Source: Teichococcus oryzae (GTDB lineage Bacteria > Pseudomonadota > Alphaproteobacteria > Acetobacterales > Acetobacteraceae). Taken from it: a stretch of 64,000 bases of DNA. The stretch is taken from contig NZ_VUKA01000008.1 in NCBI RefSeq assembly GCF_008386565.1, forward strand, positions 1-64,000, in the 5' to 3' direction. The translations under genes were made by a program, and so were the position numbers. The notes below the pieces were generated by a model. It was not told where the DNA came from, made no database searches, and was given only the letters and a program-made list of their open reading frames with translations. Of the stretch, positions 19,579 to 28,468 are shown one piece after another. How positions within the stretch are numbered: position 1 is the stretch's first letter; every line of letters begins with the position of its first letter.

Positions 19579-20375
19579 AGCCAGTCCTCGCCGCCATAGA
19601 TGGCGCGCAGGTGGTGCTGCTCCAGCTCCTCTGGCGGGCCGTCGAAGATCACGCTGCCGCCGGACATGCCGATGATGCGGCGGGCGAAGCGCTTGGCGAG
19701 ATCGACGTTGTGGATGTTGATGATGACAGGCACGCCCTCTGCCGCCGTCAGCCGTGTCAGCAGCTCCAGCACCTCGACCGCCGTGCGGGGGTCGAGGGAG
19801 GAGGTGGGCTCATCGGCCAGCAGGATCTCGGGGCGCTGCATCAGCGCGCGGGCGATGCCCACGCGCTGGCGCTGACCGCCGGAGAGTGCGTCGGCGCGCC
19901 GCGTCGCGTGCTCCGGCAGGCCGACGGCATCCAGCAGCATGAAGGCGCGCTGGATGTCCTCCTCGGGGTACTTGCGCAGCCAGGCGCGCCAAAGGGGAAC
20001 GTAGCCGAGCCTTCCGCTCAGCACGTTCTCCATCACCGTCAGGCGCTCCACCAGGTTGTATTCCTGGAACACCATGCCGATGCGCCGGCGCGCCAGCCGC
20101 AGCTCCCGCCCGCGCAGGCCGGTCAGCTCCGCGCCATGCAGGGTGATGGAGCCGCTGGTCGGCTCCACCAGGCGGTTGATGCAGCGGATCAGCGTCGACT
20201 TGCCGGTGCCGGAGGGGCCGATGATGGCGGTGATCCCCTCGGCCGGCACGGCGACGTCGATGCCCTTCAGCACCGGCTTGCCGGCGGCATATTCCTTCAC
20301 CAGCCCCTTGATCTGGAGCACGGTGCCGGAGGCCGGCGCGGCGGCGCGGGGCGCAGCGGTCATGGTGGCAGACAT
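19575..20375 (-). CDS. phnC: phosphonate-type ABC ATPase PhnC
   Basis: This is a 266-residue ATPase. Walker A is [10 protein letters not shown] near residues 53-62, the signature is [16 protein letters not shown] near 163, Walker B is [12 protein letters not shown], and the switch His lies in [19 protein letters not shown], a stretch very typical of PhnC. An Ala/Pro-rich 17-residue N-terminal extension precedes the domain. It lies 15 bases after the receptor gene. Confidence 0.92.
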   Translation of the reverse strand: MSATMTAAPRAAAPASGTVLQIKGLVKEYAAGKPVLKGIDVAVPAEGITAIIGPSGTGKSTLIRCINRLVEPTSGSITLHGAELTGLRGRELRLARRRIGMVFQEYNLVERLTVMENVLSGRLGYVPLWRAWLRKYPEEDIQRAFMLLDAVGLPEHATRRADALSGGQRQRVGIARALMQRPEILLADEPTSSLDPRTAVEVLELLTRLTAAEGVPVIINIHNVDLAKRFARRIIGMSGGSVIFDGPPEELEQHHLRAIYGGEDWL

Positions 20376-20390
20376 CCTGGCTTTTTCCGT

Positions 20391-21482
20391 TTAGCGCGCC
20401 GGGGCCGGCGTGGCGCCGGTGGGTGCGACATGGGTGGGGGCGGCGGGCTGCTGCGCCTGGGCCTTCTTGCGCGCCTCGGCCTCCAGCTCACGCCGGCTCT
20501 CGGCATCGAAGGCCGCGCGGTTGTAGGGGGCGTTCACCGCATCGGCGACGGCGCGCACAGGGGCCCACTGCTCCGCATAGGTCGCGGGCCAGAAGCGGTC
20601 ATTGCCGCCCAGGTCCTTGGCCATCTGCTCGGGGAAGCGGTAGTCCAGGAAGCACTGGCGGATCTTCTGGGACAGTTCCGGCTTCAGGTCGCTGGCGACG
20701 GCGAAGCCGCTGGTGGGGAAGGGCTCGCTTTCCCAGATCACGCGGAAATTCTCGCGCTTCACCTGGCCGCGCGCCGCCATGCGGGTCCAGACATCGGAGG
20801 CCACCGGCGCGGCATCGTAGTCGCCGGCATTGACACCCATCACGCTGCGGTCATGGCCGCCGGAATAGACCACCTGATAGTCCTCCTCCGGCTTCAGCCC
20901 CAGGCCAGGGAAGAAGGCGCGCGGCGCCAGGTTGCCGGAGTTGGAGGTGGCGGAGGTGTGCGCCACCCGCTTGCCCTTCAGGTCCGCCAGCGTCTTGTAG
21001 GGGCTGTCCGCCTTCACCAGCATGACGACCTTGTAGCTCTCGAAGCCATCCGCATTGCCCTTCACGGCGAAGGGCACGGCGCCGGCCAGATTGACGGCGA
21101 AGGCCGTCGGGCCGGTGGAGAAGCCCGCCACATGCAGGCGGCCGGAGCGCATCGCCTCGACCTGCGCCGCGTTGGAGGTCACCTGGAAATACACGGCGCG
21201 CTTGCCGGTGCATTGCGACAGGTAATCCAGGAAGGGCTTGAACTGGCTGGCGTAAAGCGCCGGGTCTTCCACCGGGGTATAGGTGAAGACGATGGTGGAA
21301 GGGTCGCGCAGCTTGGACGCGTCGGTCGGCGCATCGGCCACCATGTCGCGGTTGGCGTCGCAATAGGCTTCGTCCAGCGCGCCGCGGAAGGCGCAGTCCG
21401 CCGCCTGGGCGGCGGCCGGCTTGGTGGCCATGGCGCCCAGGCCTAGGGCCAGTGCGGTGCCAGCGAGGAACAGGGTCTTCAT
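20391..21482 (-). CDS. phnD: PhnD-type phosphate/phosphonate-ester receptor
   Basis: This is a periplasmic receptor of 363 residues with a Sec signal (residues 1-26, MKTLFLAGTALALG then AAAQA). TYTPVEDPALYASQFKPFLDYL is the PhnD opening. HTSATSNSGNLAPRAFF near residue 174 corresponds to the Ser/Thr-rich loop that grips the phosphoryl headgroup in PhnD. The C-terminal 25 residues are an Ala/Pro/Gln-rich tail absent from standard PhnD, likely disordered. The start overlaps the HAD phosphatase stop by four bases. Ligand inference: with GlpD and a HAD phosphatase in the operon, a glycerophosphoryl compound or G3P is more likely than a phosphonate, because no C-P lyase or phosphonatase gene is present. 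Confidence 0.88.
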   Translation of the reverse strand: MKTLFLAGTALALGLGAMATKPAAAQAADCAFRGALDEAYCDANRDMVADAPTDASKLRDPSTIVFTYTPVEDPALYASQFKPFLDYLSQCTGKRAVYFQVTSNAAQVEAMRSGRLHVAGFSTGPTAFAVNLAGAVPFAVKGNADGFESYKVVMLVKADSPYKTLADLKGKRVAHTSATSNSGNLAPRAFFPGLGLKPEEDYQVVYSGGHDRSVMGVNAGDYDAAPVASDVWTRMAARGQVKRENFRVIWESEPFPTSGFAVASDLKPELSQKIRQCFLDYRFPEQMAKDLGGNDRFWPATYAEQWAPVRAVADAVNAPYNRAAFDAESRRELEAEARKKAQAQQPAAPTHVAPTGATPAPAR

Positions 21483-22318
21483 GCGGCGTTCTCCTCCGGA
21501 ATGGCGCCCCGCGCCTTCAGCAGCGCGTCGGCGAACTCAGCGAACCCCGCACCGCCTTCGGCGCGGGTGATGTAGGCGGGCGGCGTCGCCATGCCGGCCA
21601 GGAAAGGCGCGACATTGGCCACGCCGACCGAACAGGCGACGGCGGCGAAAAGCGGCGCGTCATTGGCGCTGTCGCCAGCGAAGGCGACCGCGTCCCGCAC
21701 GCTGTTGAAGGGCTGGAAGCGGGCGTCGAACAGTGCCTCGATGCCGGCACGCTTGTCCCAGCCGCCAATCCAGGCATTGACGTGGATGGAGGAAACCTTG
21801 GCTTCCGCCCCGCCGGCGCGGAACACATCGGCGATCCGTTCCGCCGCGTCGAAGCCGAGCGGGCCGGCGTCCTCGCAGAAATCCACCGCGACGTCGAACA
21901 GGCGGAAGGGCTGGTCGGCGGCGATGGCGCTGCCCGGCACGGCGCGCAGCGCCTCGGCCGCCAGGGCATGCAGCCGCGCCTGGTTGGCCAGCCGCTCGGC
22001 CTCCGGCTGCGCCTGCCAGCGCAGCATGCGGCGGGCGCCATGGTCCAGCGCGTACCAGAGCGCGCCATTCTCCCCCACCACGGCGGCCACCGGCCAGTGG
22101 CGCGCGATGGCGTCGCACCAGCCGGCCGGGCGGCCGGTGACGGGCACCACCGCGATGCCGGCCCGGTGCAGCGCTTCCAGAGCGGCATAGGTGGCGGCGG
22201 GCAGGCGCCCATCCAGGGTCAGGGTGTCGTCGATATCGGTCAGCACCCAGCGCAGCGCGGCGAGCTGGGATGCGGGGGCGGTGGCGAGCGGACGGGGCCG
22301 GGGCGATTCTTGTGTCAT
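21479..22318 (-). CDS. HAD-superfamily phosphatase, IIB type
   Basis: This is a 279-residue HAD hydrolase with a IIB (Cof/sucrose-phosphatase/MPGP-like) cap. Motif I is LTDIDDTLTLDG near residues 30-41 with the DxDxT aspartates, motif II is VTGRPAGW, and motif IV is FAGDSANDAPLF near 224. Placement between a DeoR repressor and a PhnD receptor suggests it removes phosphate from the imported compound or its product. Mannosylglycerate-type and other sugar-phosphate phosphatases share this layout, so the substrate is open. It starts 36 bases after the repressor stop. Confidence 0.85.
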   Translation of the reverse strand: MTQESPRPRPLATAPASQLAALRWVLTDIDDTLTLDGRLPAATYAALEALHRAGIAVVPVTGRPAGWCDAIARHWPVAAVVGENGALWYALDHGARRMLRWQAQPEAERLANQARLHALAAEALRAVPGSAIAADQPFRLFDVAVDFCEDAGPLGFDAAERIADVFRAGGAEAKVSSIHVNAWIGGWDKRAGIEALFDARFQPFNSVRDAVAFAGDSANDAPLFAAVACSVGVANVAPFLAGMATPPAYITRAEGGAGFAEFADALLKARGAIPEENAA

Positions 22319-22354
22319 ATATATGTTGCGATTGCCACTTTCTTGTGTGGCAGG

Positions 22355-23155
22355 TCAAACATGTTTTTGCATTTCTGAGACAATCAACCGCAGGCCGTGC
22401 CGCCCCAGGGCGGCAGCCAGCGGCACCGGCGGGTGGGCTTCCGTCACCAGGTCGGTGATCTGCTCCGGCGGGCAGATCCGTTCCAGAAACACCCGGCCGA
22501 ACTTGGAGGAATCCACCAGCAGCAGCCGGCGCGGCGCCCGCTCCAGCATGGCGCGCTTCACCCAGGCGGCGCGACTTTCGGCTTCGCAGGGGCCTTCCTC
22601 GGTCAGGCCGGAAGCGCCGATCACCGCCATGTCCACATGGAAGCGGCGCAGGAAGGCCGCCGTTTCCGGCCCGTAAAGGCCACGCTCCACCACGCTCAGC
22701 TCGCCGGGCGCCACCAGCACCCGCAGCGCCTCGCACGCCCCGGCGGCGAGGGCCGCATCGAGGCTGTTGGTCAGCAAGGTGGCGCGGACGCCGCGCGCCG
22801 CCAGGGCACGGGCGAAATGGGTTGTGGTGCTGCCGGCATCCAGCATCACCACCATGCCCTCCTCCACCAGCGCGGCGCCGGCCTGGCCGATGCGGGCACG
22901 CTCGGCCACCAGCAGCCGTTCGCGCTCCGACAGGCGCGGCTGGCTGGCCGGGTGGGAAACCGAGGCGCCGCCATAGGTCCGGCGCACCATGCCGCGGGCC
23001 GACAAGGTCTCGATGTCGCGCCGCACCGTTTCGGTGGACACGCCGAAATCCTCTGCCAGGGTGCTGATGCGGACCGTGGGATCGGTTGAAAGCGCCTCCA
23101 GGATGGCGGCGTGCCGTGCCGCCTTGCCCAGGGCCTGTGTGTTGCGTGGAGCCAT
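22355..23155 (-). CDS. DeoR/GlpR-family repressor
   Basis: This is a 266-residue regulator starting at ATG 23155 (MAPRNTQALG). The N-terminal winged helix reads RISTLAEDFGVSTETVRRDI then GMVRRTYGGA, as in GlpR. The C-terminal sugar-phosphate sensor has MLDAGSTTTHFARAL near residue 108 and LLLVDSSKFGR near 220. Proteins of this family sense phosphorylated sugars or G3P. It heads the Phn/HAD/GlpD operon, so a GlpR-like response to G3P or a related ester is a natural inference. Upstream frame extension to 23404 is not protein-like. Confidence 0.9.
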   Translation of the reverse strand: MAPRNTQALGKAARHAAILEALSTDPTVRISTLAEDFGVSTETVRRDIETLSARGMVRRTYGGASVSHPASQPRLSERERLLVAERARIGQAGAALVEEGMVVMLDAGSTTTHFARALAARGVRATLLTNSLDAALAAGACEALRVLVAPGELSVVERGLYGPETAAFLRRFHVDMAVIGASGLTEEGPCEAESRAAWVKRAMLERAPRRLLLVDSSKFGRVFLERICPPEQITDLVTEAHPPVPLAAALGRHGLRLIVSEMQKHV

Positions 23156-23434
23156 GGGTTGCAAGGTGCCACATTGTCGGCCAGCCGCAAGCCGGATCGG
23201 CGTGGAGCCGGGGCCTCCAAGCGCCATCCTCGGCCGCTCGCCCGGACGGCGGCGTTCACGTCCCTGGTCCGGCGGGCCGCTTACGCGCATGTGGTGCCGT
23301 TGCGCCGCCTGGCTGCCCATGCCCTTCCGTCGCTGGCCGAGCCCTGAACGCCGCGCTTGCCCTGCCCTTCCGCATTCCTCTTGAATGAAGCGAGGCCGGA
23401 ACAATCGGCTTTTCCAAAAACCGGAGGAATCACC

Positions 23435-24173
23435 ATGAAGCGGATCGGTCGCCTACTTCTCGCGGCAGGGCTTGGCGTTGCCGTTCTCGCCGCGGCGGCG
23501 CCTGTCCAGGCGCAGGATGCCGGCATGAAGCGCTGGACGCAGGGAAAAGGCTGGGGCGCATGGCGAGGACAACCATTGGTACAATGGCTTCCGTTCGGAC
23601 GAATGGACGGGCGATTTCGGCGTGCGCAAGGCCGATGTCACCACCATCCCGCCCATCGTGGCCCGCGGCGTGATGATCGACGTGGCACGGCAGAAGGGGG
23701 TGGAGGCTCTGCCCTCCAACTACGAGATCACGGTGGCGGATCTCGAAGCCGCGCTTCAGGCGCAGCGGGTCGATGTCACGCCCAGAACGGTGGTGCTGAT
23801 CCGCACCGGGACGGCGCGCTTCTGGGGCGAAAGCGGCGCCGACCACGCCACGATCGGCCAGTACGACACGGCGGGGATCGGCCTGGCGGCGGCGCGCTGG
23901 CTGGTGGAACAGAAAGGCGCGATGATGGTCGCCTCCGACACGTCCGGCCTGGAATGCCTGCCGCCGCGCCCCGCGGATTCCGAGGCGGTCGGCGGCAGCT
24001 TCAACCCCGTGCATGTGTATCTGCTCGTGCAGCAGGGCGTGCATATCGGCGAGTTCCACAATCTTGAGCGGCTCAGCGCCGACCAGGTCTATGAGTTCGC
24101 CTATGTCGCCACGACGAACGCGATCCGCGGCACCGTGGCGGGCACGGCCCTGCGGCCCCTCGCGCTGCGCTGA
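23435..24173 (+). pseudogene. cyclase-family (kynurenine-formamidase-like) gene with internal deletion
   Basis: A GGAGG site precedes ATG 23435, and a good signal peptide follows (MKRIGRLLLAAGLGVAVLAA, then VQAQ). The mature start MKRWTQGKGWG is typical of secreted cyclase-family metal hydrolases. At about 23556-23562 the sense continues only in another frame: GEDNHWYNGF, then VRKADVTTIPPIVARGVMID and LIRTGTARFWGESGADH to the stop at 24173. Compared with the family, roughly the middle third is missing between these parts, including the HxGTHxD-type metal-binding segment. The gene therefore looks inactivated by an internal deletion that also shifts the frame. The 183-codon remainder (from 23622) could still be translated, but would lack the active site. 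Confidence 0.75.
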
Positions 24174-24192
24174 AGCGCATTCCGCCATGCTT

Positions 24193-24226
24193 GCGGTCCC
24201 ATGCCCGCCCTTGGGCATGGGACCGC
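24193..24226. terminator. 14-base perfect stem between convergent genes
   Basis: GCGGTCCCATGCCC (24193-24206) pairs perfectly with GGGCATGGGACCGC (24213-24226) over a six-base loop GCCCTT. It is placed between the cyclase pseudogene (plus) and the SnoaL-like gene (minus), as expected for a bidirectional terminator. No T tract is present. Confidence 0.6.
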
Positions 24227-24258
24227 CGGCGATCTTCCCGCCGCTGGAACGCGGCCGG

Positions 24259-24837
24259 TCAGGACGTTTCGTAGATCAGCGGCGCGCCGTAGACGAGCTT
24301 GTCGCGGATGATCCTGCCGCCATGAAGCTGGAAAAGCACGGATGTCTGCATGCGGAAGCGCTGGCCCGTCGGCGGCAGCGTACCGAACGCGCCCGGCAGA
24401 TCCTTCCGGCCATCGGCCCGGCGATCCGTGCCGCGGAGAAACATCTGCACAACGACGATGTTGTCGCAGGTGATCATGTCCAGGACCTCGATGCGGAGAT
24501 CCTGCGCCACCATGTGAACCGCGTTGACGCATGTCCTGTAGTCATCCGGCCCGGAGGATTTGATGGGCTTTCCCGCTCGATCGCGCCGGTGGCGGACCGA
24601 TCCTGGGTTCCGCAGGGTGCTCAGGCCGTCCTCGATCGCGCGGGGAACAAAGGCGGCATTGCCCCGGCTGCGCTCGGCCAGCATGGTGGCGGTGTCCTCG
24701 TCGGACCATTCCGTGTTCCAGACGGTGTCGATGAACTGCCCGACAACCTTGACGTTCTCGCTTTCCTCGCGACTTGGCGGGTCCGCCTCAGGTGTCTCGC
24801 AAGGATCTGGCAGCGTTCTGCATCCGGCCATTCTCAA
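24259..24837 (-). CDS. SnoaL-like/ester cyclase protein
   Basis: This is a 192-residue protein with a SnoaL-like (NTF2 fold) domain: VVGQFIDTVWNTEWS near residue 31, a central DDYRTCVNAVHMVAQDLRIEVLDM, then VVVQMFLRGT and PPTGQRFRMQTSVLFQLHGG, ending KLVYGAPLIYE. The middle carries the pattern of polyketide-cyclase-like 'ester cyclases' of unknown role. Starts at ATG 24837 or 24831 are both possible. It is isolated between a pseudogene and a divergent signalling gene. Confidence 0.7.
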   Translation of the reverse strand: MRMAGCRTLPDPCETPEADPPSREESENVKVVGQFIDTVWNTEWSDEDTATMLAERSRGNAAFVPRAIEDGLSTLRNPGSVRHRRDRAGKPIKSSGPDDYRTCVNAVHMVAQDLRIEVLDMITCDNIVVVQMFLRGTDRRADGRKDLPGAFGTLPPTGQRFRMQTSVLFQLHGGRIIRDKLVYGAPLIYETS

Positions 24838-24986
24838 GCTCCTTCAACATGAGTTGCGGGGAATGAGGCCTGCTTCTGCGCGTGGAATTTTATTACGTTG
24901 TCGGTATATTATGACGTGGCTATGGTGTCTTGTAAGGTTAAATCGAACCTGCCCCGACACGCTGATGAACAGGGACCTGCCGTGGA

Positions 24987-27848
24987 ATGGGCGCCCCCGG
25001 TCTTGTCCAGGTCACGCTCCTCTTCACGGATATCGAGGGATCGACACGCCTGTTGCGCAGCGTGGGCGATGAAGCCTATGGCCAGCTCCTCGATGCGCTG
25101 GGGTCGTTGTTCCGCAGCATCTACGCGGCGCATCATGGCAGGGTGATCGACACCCAGGGCGATTCCTGCTTCGCGGTGTTCCGGAACGATCCGCTTGACG
25201 CAATGGCGGCGGCGGCCAGGTGCCAGCATGCGCTGGCGGGGCAGGCATGGCCCGGCGGCTGCGAGGTGCGGGTCCGGGCCGGAATCCATGTGGGTCATTT
25301 CAGGCGGGGCCCGCGCTCGCCGGACGAAACCTATGTGGGCCTCGACGTGCACCGCGCGGCGCGCCTGTGCGAGGCCGGACATGGCGGCCAGATCCTTGTC
25401 TCGGACAAGGTGGCCCAGGCGGTGGAAGGACGCCTGCCGCCGGGATTTGGCCTGAAGCCGCTTGGCGAGTTCCAGCTGCGCGACCTGTCGGGCACCGACC
25501 GGCTGTTCCAGCTTCTGGCCGAAGGCCTCGCCACGGAGTTCCCGCCCTTGCGGGCGCTCGATGTGCGGCGCTTCAATCTTCCGCTGGAGCGGAGCTCCCT
25601 GCTGGGGCGCGAAACGCAGCTGGCGGAACTCCACGACCTTCTTCTGCGGCCGGAGAACGGCCTTGTCAGCCTTGTCGGCCCGGCGGGCGTGGGCAAGACG
25701 CGGCTTGCGATCGCCGTCGCGCGGAAGGAAAGCGGCGCGTTCCGTGACGGCGTATGCTTTGTCGCCCTGGCCGCCGTCAGCGATGCGGAGCTGGTTGCTT
25801 CCACCATCGTGCGGGCGCTGGGACTGCAGGAATCCGGCGGCATGCCGCTGGAGGAGGTGCTGATCGGCTATCTGCGTGACCGCGGCCTGATGCTTGTTCT
25901 CGACAATTTCGAGCATCTTCTGGATGCGGCGCCGCTTGTGGCCGGGCTGCTGGCATCCTGTTCCCAGCTGAAGATCCTGGTGACCAGCCGCGCGGCGCTC
26001 CGGCTGCGGGGGGAACATGAATACCCCGTTCCGCCGCTTTCCTTTCCGCCGGCCTTTCCGCCGGCGGAAGGGCTGCCGGACCATGCCGCGTTCCACCGCT
26101 ATCCGGCGCTCGCGCTGTTCGCGGAGCGGGCCGAGGCGACGGCGTCGCGCTTCGCCATCACCGCGGGCAATTTCTCGGCGGTGGTGGCGATCTGCGCGCG
26201 CCTGGATGGCCTGCCCCTCGCCATCGAGCTGGCGGCGGCAAGGGCGAACATTCTTTCGCCTGGCGAGATGCTGGCCCATCTGTCCCGCGATGAGCGGCAT
26301 GGCTCGCTCGATCTCCTCACCGGCGGCACCCGTGACGCGCCGGAACGCCACCGCACGCTGCGGGGGGCGATCGGCTGGAGCTATGGCCTGCTCCACGCCG
26401 AGGACCAGGCGCTGTTCCGGCTGCTCAGCGTTTTTGTCGGCAGCTTCACGGTTGAGGCCGCCGCCGCGATCGCGGCCATGATGCCGGCTGAACGAAGCCC
26501 CGGCGCGCAGACCGATCCGGGCGCCCACCCCGGAGGCCTGTCGCGCTTCGCCTTTCTGGATGCCCTGGGATGGCTCGTCGAAAGCAACCTCCTCCAATGC
26601 ATCGAGGCACCGGGAGCGCAGAAGCGCTTTCAGATGCTGGAAACGATCCGCGAATTCGGGCTGGAGCAACTGGAAGCCCAGGGCGAACTCGACCGCGCCC
26701 TGCATTGTCATGCGATCCACTTCCTCCGGATCGCGGAACAGGGCGAGAAGGAGGCCGGCGGCCCGCGTCAGTCGGAATGGCTGGGGCGCCTTGACGAGGA
26801 GCACGGCAATTTCCGTGGCGCGCTGGCGCGGTTGTTCGGTGAGGGAGGGGATGCGCCAACCGGCATCAGGATGGCGTGTGCGCTTTGGGTGTTCTGGTTC
26901 CGGCGCGCCTATCTCCGCGAAGGCAGCCGCTGGATCCAGATGGCCTGCGCCCTGTGCCCGCCCGACGTGCCGCCGCTCCGCGCCAGGCTGCTGACCTGTG
27001 ACGGATCGCTGGCCCGCATGCTGGGCGACTTTCCCCGCGCCGAAAAGCTGCTGGAAGAAGCTGCCACGCTCTGGCGCGTCCTTGGGGACAGGGAAGGGCT
27101 GGCCTGGGCGCTCAGCCATCTGGGGCTGGTGAAGCAATGGCTGGGCGAACTCGATTCCGGTGTCGAGTTGCTGGAGGAAAGCCTTTCGCTGCGGCTATCC
27201 TCCGGCGACAGGCGCGGTATCGCCCGCTCCCTTTTCAACCTCGCTGTGGCCGAGGATTTCCGGTGCCATTACGCCAGGGCGGCGGAGCTCTACCGGAGGA
27301 CCCTCGATGCGCAGCAGGAACTGGGTGATGTCTGGGGAACCGGCCGGGCCCTCGGCTATCTCGCGAAGGTGGCCCTGCGGGAAGGCGACCATGCCCGCGC
27401 GCGGGCGCTTTGCCAGCAGGCCATGGCCCTGAGCCGGCAGGTGGCGGACAAATGGGGCGTCGGGCTGGCCCAGGCAGGGCTGGGAGGCGTTGCCCTGGCG
27501 GAAGGACAGCATGCGGCGGCTGCCGCGATGTTCAGCCAAAGCCTCCTGACCTTCCGCGATGTGGGATCGCGGGACCGGATCGCCGAATGTCTGCAGGACC
27601 TGTCCTCCCTGTTGCGGCAGGCCGGCAGGGTGGAGCAGGCCGTTCAGCTTTCCGCGGCCGCGGTGGCAGCCCAGCAGGGCGGCACGCTGGCGCTGTGGCC
27701 GGCGGTGCGTGCCGAGCAGGAGGCGGAGATGCGGGACGCGCTCTCCATCCTTGGCCCGGAGCGCTTCCAGAAGGCCTGGGCCGAGGGTGGGGCCATGGGC
27801 GTGGACGAGGCGGTCGCCATGGCCAGGGAGCTGGGGCACCTTTTGTGA
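24987..27848 (+). CDS. class III cyclase-like domain / STAND ATPase / TPR protein
   Basis: This is a 953-residue signalling protein. Residues 1-165 form a class III nucleotidyl-cyclase domain, with metal aspartates Asp15 (LFTDIEGSTRLL) and Asp59 (TQGDSCFAVF). The transition-state Asn position reads His122 in DVHRAARL, although the Arg125 partner is kept. Residues 205-520 are an NB-ARC/AfsR-like ATPase with Walker A GPAGVGKTRL (231-240) and Walker B LMLVLDNFEHLL near 300. The remainder is helical TPR-like repeats. No DNA-binding domain is present. It lies alone, divergent from the SnoaL-like gene. The His substitution argues for weak or absent cAMP synthesis and a ligand-sensing role, but that is inference. 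Confidence 0.85.
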   Translation: MGAPGLVQVTLLFTDIEGSTRLLRSVGDEAYGQLLDALGSLFRSIYAAHHGRVIDTQGDSCFAVFRNDPLDAMAAAARCQHALAGQAWPGGCEVRVRAGIHVGHFRRGPRSPDETYVGLDVHRAARLCEAGHGGQILVSDKVAQAVEGRLPPGFGLKPLGEFQLRDLSGTDRLFQLLAEGLATEFPPLRALDVRRFNLPLERSSLLGRETQLAELHDLLLRPENGLVSLVGPAGVGKTRLAIAVARKESGAFRDGVCFVALAAVSDAELVASTIVRALGLQESGGMPLEEVLIGYLRDRGLMLVLDNFEHLLDAAPLVAGLLASCSQLKILVTSRAALRLRGEHEYPVPPLSFPPAFPPAEGLPDHAAFHRYPALALFAERAEATASRFAITAGNFSAVVAICARLDGLPLAIELAAARANILSPGEMLAHLSRDERHGSLDLLTGGTRDAPERHRTLRGAIGWSYGLLHAEDQALFRLLSVFVGSFTVEAAAAIAAMMPAERSPGAQTDPGAHPGGLSRFAFLDALGWLVESNLLQCIEAPGAQKRFQMLETIREFGLEQLEAQGELDRALHCHAIHFLRIAEQGEKEAGGPRQSEWLGRLDEEHGNFRGALARLFGEGGDAPTGIRMACALWVFWFRRAYLREGSRWIQMACALCPPDVPPLRARLLTCDGSLARMLGDFPRAEKLLEEAATLWRVLGDREGLAWALSHLGLVKQWLGELDSGVELLEESLSLRLSSGDRRGIARSLFNLAVAEDFRCHYARAAELYRRTLDAQQELGDVWGTGRALGYLAKVALREGDHARARALCQQAMALSRQVADKWGVGLAQAGLGGVALAEGQHAAAAAMFSQSLLTFRDVGSRDRIAECLQDLSSLLRQAGRVEQAVQLSAAAVAAQQGGTLALWPAVRAEQEAEMRDALSILGPERFQKAWAEGGAMGVDEAVAMARELGHLL

Positions 27849-27962
27849 CATCCCAGCTCCAGGGCGCCCTTGGCGGGCGGCTGCGCATCCGCCGCCCATT
27901 GGTGGCTGGCCTGCTGCCGTCGCGTGCGGCATGCGGGTCAGGTCCGGCGGCGTCCCGCGGTC

Positions 27963-28355
27963 TCAGCGCCCCGCCCGGTCCGCCGCGCTCGCAGTTTCTA
28001 CAAGCCCGGCGGGCTGGCGCGAACCCGCCAGAAGCACATCCGGGACCACCGGCGCGGAATAAACGATCTGCTGGTTCTCGCCCTGCCCGGTGATGTTGGT
28101 CAGCATGGGGGACTGCATCGCCCTGCCGTCGGAATAGGCGATGCTTCCTCCCTCGCCGCCGGTCACGCTGCGAACCGCCGCCCCGCCCAGCAGGTTGAAG
28201 CTGTGGCCTGGACCGTATTCGATAGCGAAGTTCTCGCCCTGGCTCAGCACGGTGATGGCGGGCTGCTGCGCCGAAGCCTGGGAAACGGGCGCGACGGCCA
28301 CCAACCAGGCGCCGGCGATGCCGAACAGGGCGGAAACGGAACCACGGATCATCAT
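27963..28355 (-). CDS. small secreted protein of unknown function
   Basis: This is a 130-residue product with a clear signal peptide (MMIRGSVSALFGIAGAWLVA, cleavage after QASA). The mature part has beta-rich, glycine-punctuated segments (FAIEYGPGHSFNLLGGAAVR, IAYSDGRAMQSPM) and a low-complexity Ala-rich end. No cysteines, no motif I recognise. It lies downstream of a Crp/Fnr gene on the same strand with a 113-base gap. Confidence 0.6.
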   Translation of the reverse strand: MMIRGSVSALFGIAGAWLVAVAPVSQASAQQPAITVLSQGENFAIEYGPGHSFNLLGGAAVRSVTGGEGGSIAYSDGRAMQSPMLTNITGQGENQQIVYSAPVVPDVLLAGSRQPAGLVETASAADRAGR

Positions 28356-28468
28356 GACACTTCCTCGATTTTTTCGTCGCAGACGTTGATGTCTGCTGAA
28401 GGAAGAATTTCATGACGGGAGGCCGGGCGAAGTGCCGAATCGCACAGGACGTGCATCCCCGTGGCCGG

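Noticed and set aside
19497-21446. 649-codon frame opposite phnC and phnD
   Set aside because: Antisense shadow lacking any family signature.
17969-21482. True phosphonate utilisation operon
   Set aside because: Only the transporter genes match; no phnG-M C-P lyase, phnX or phnW gene is present in the operon.
23089-23388. Plus-strand small frames upstream of the cyclase pseudogene
   Set aside because: They lie opposite the repressor start and leader and are low-complexity; no ribosome sites.
24909-27137. 742-codon frame opposite the cyclase/STAND gene
   Set aside because: Antisense shadow of a gene with clear Walker and cyclase motifs; composition Arg/Gln/His-rich without motifs.
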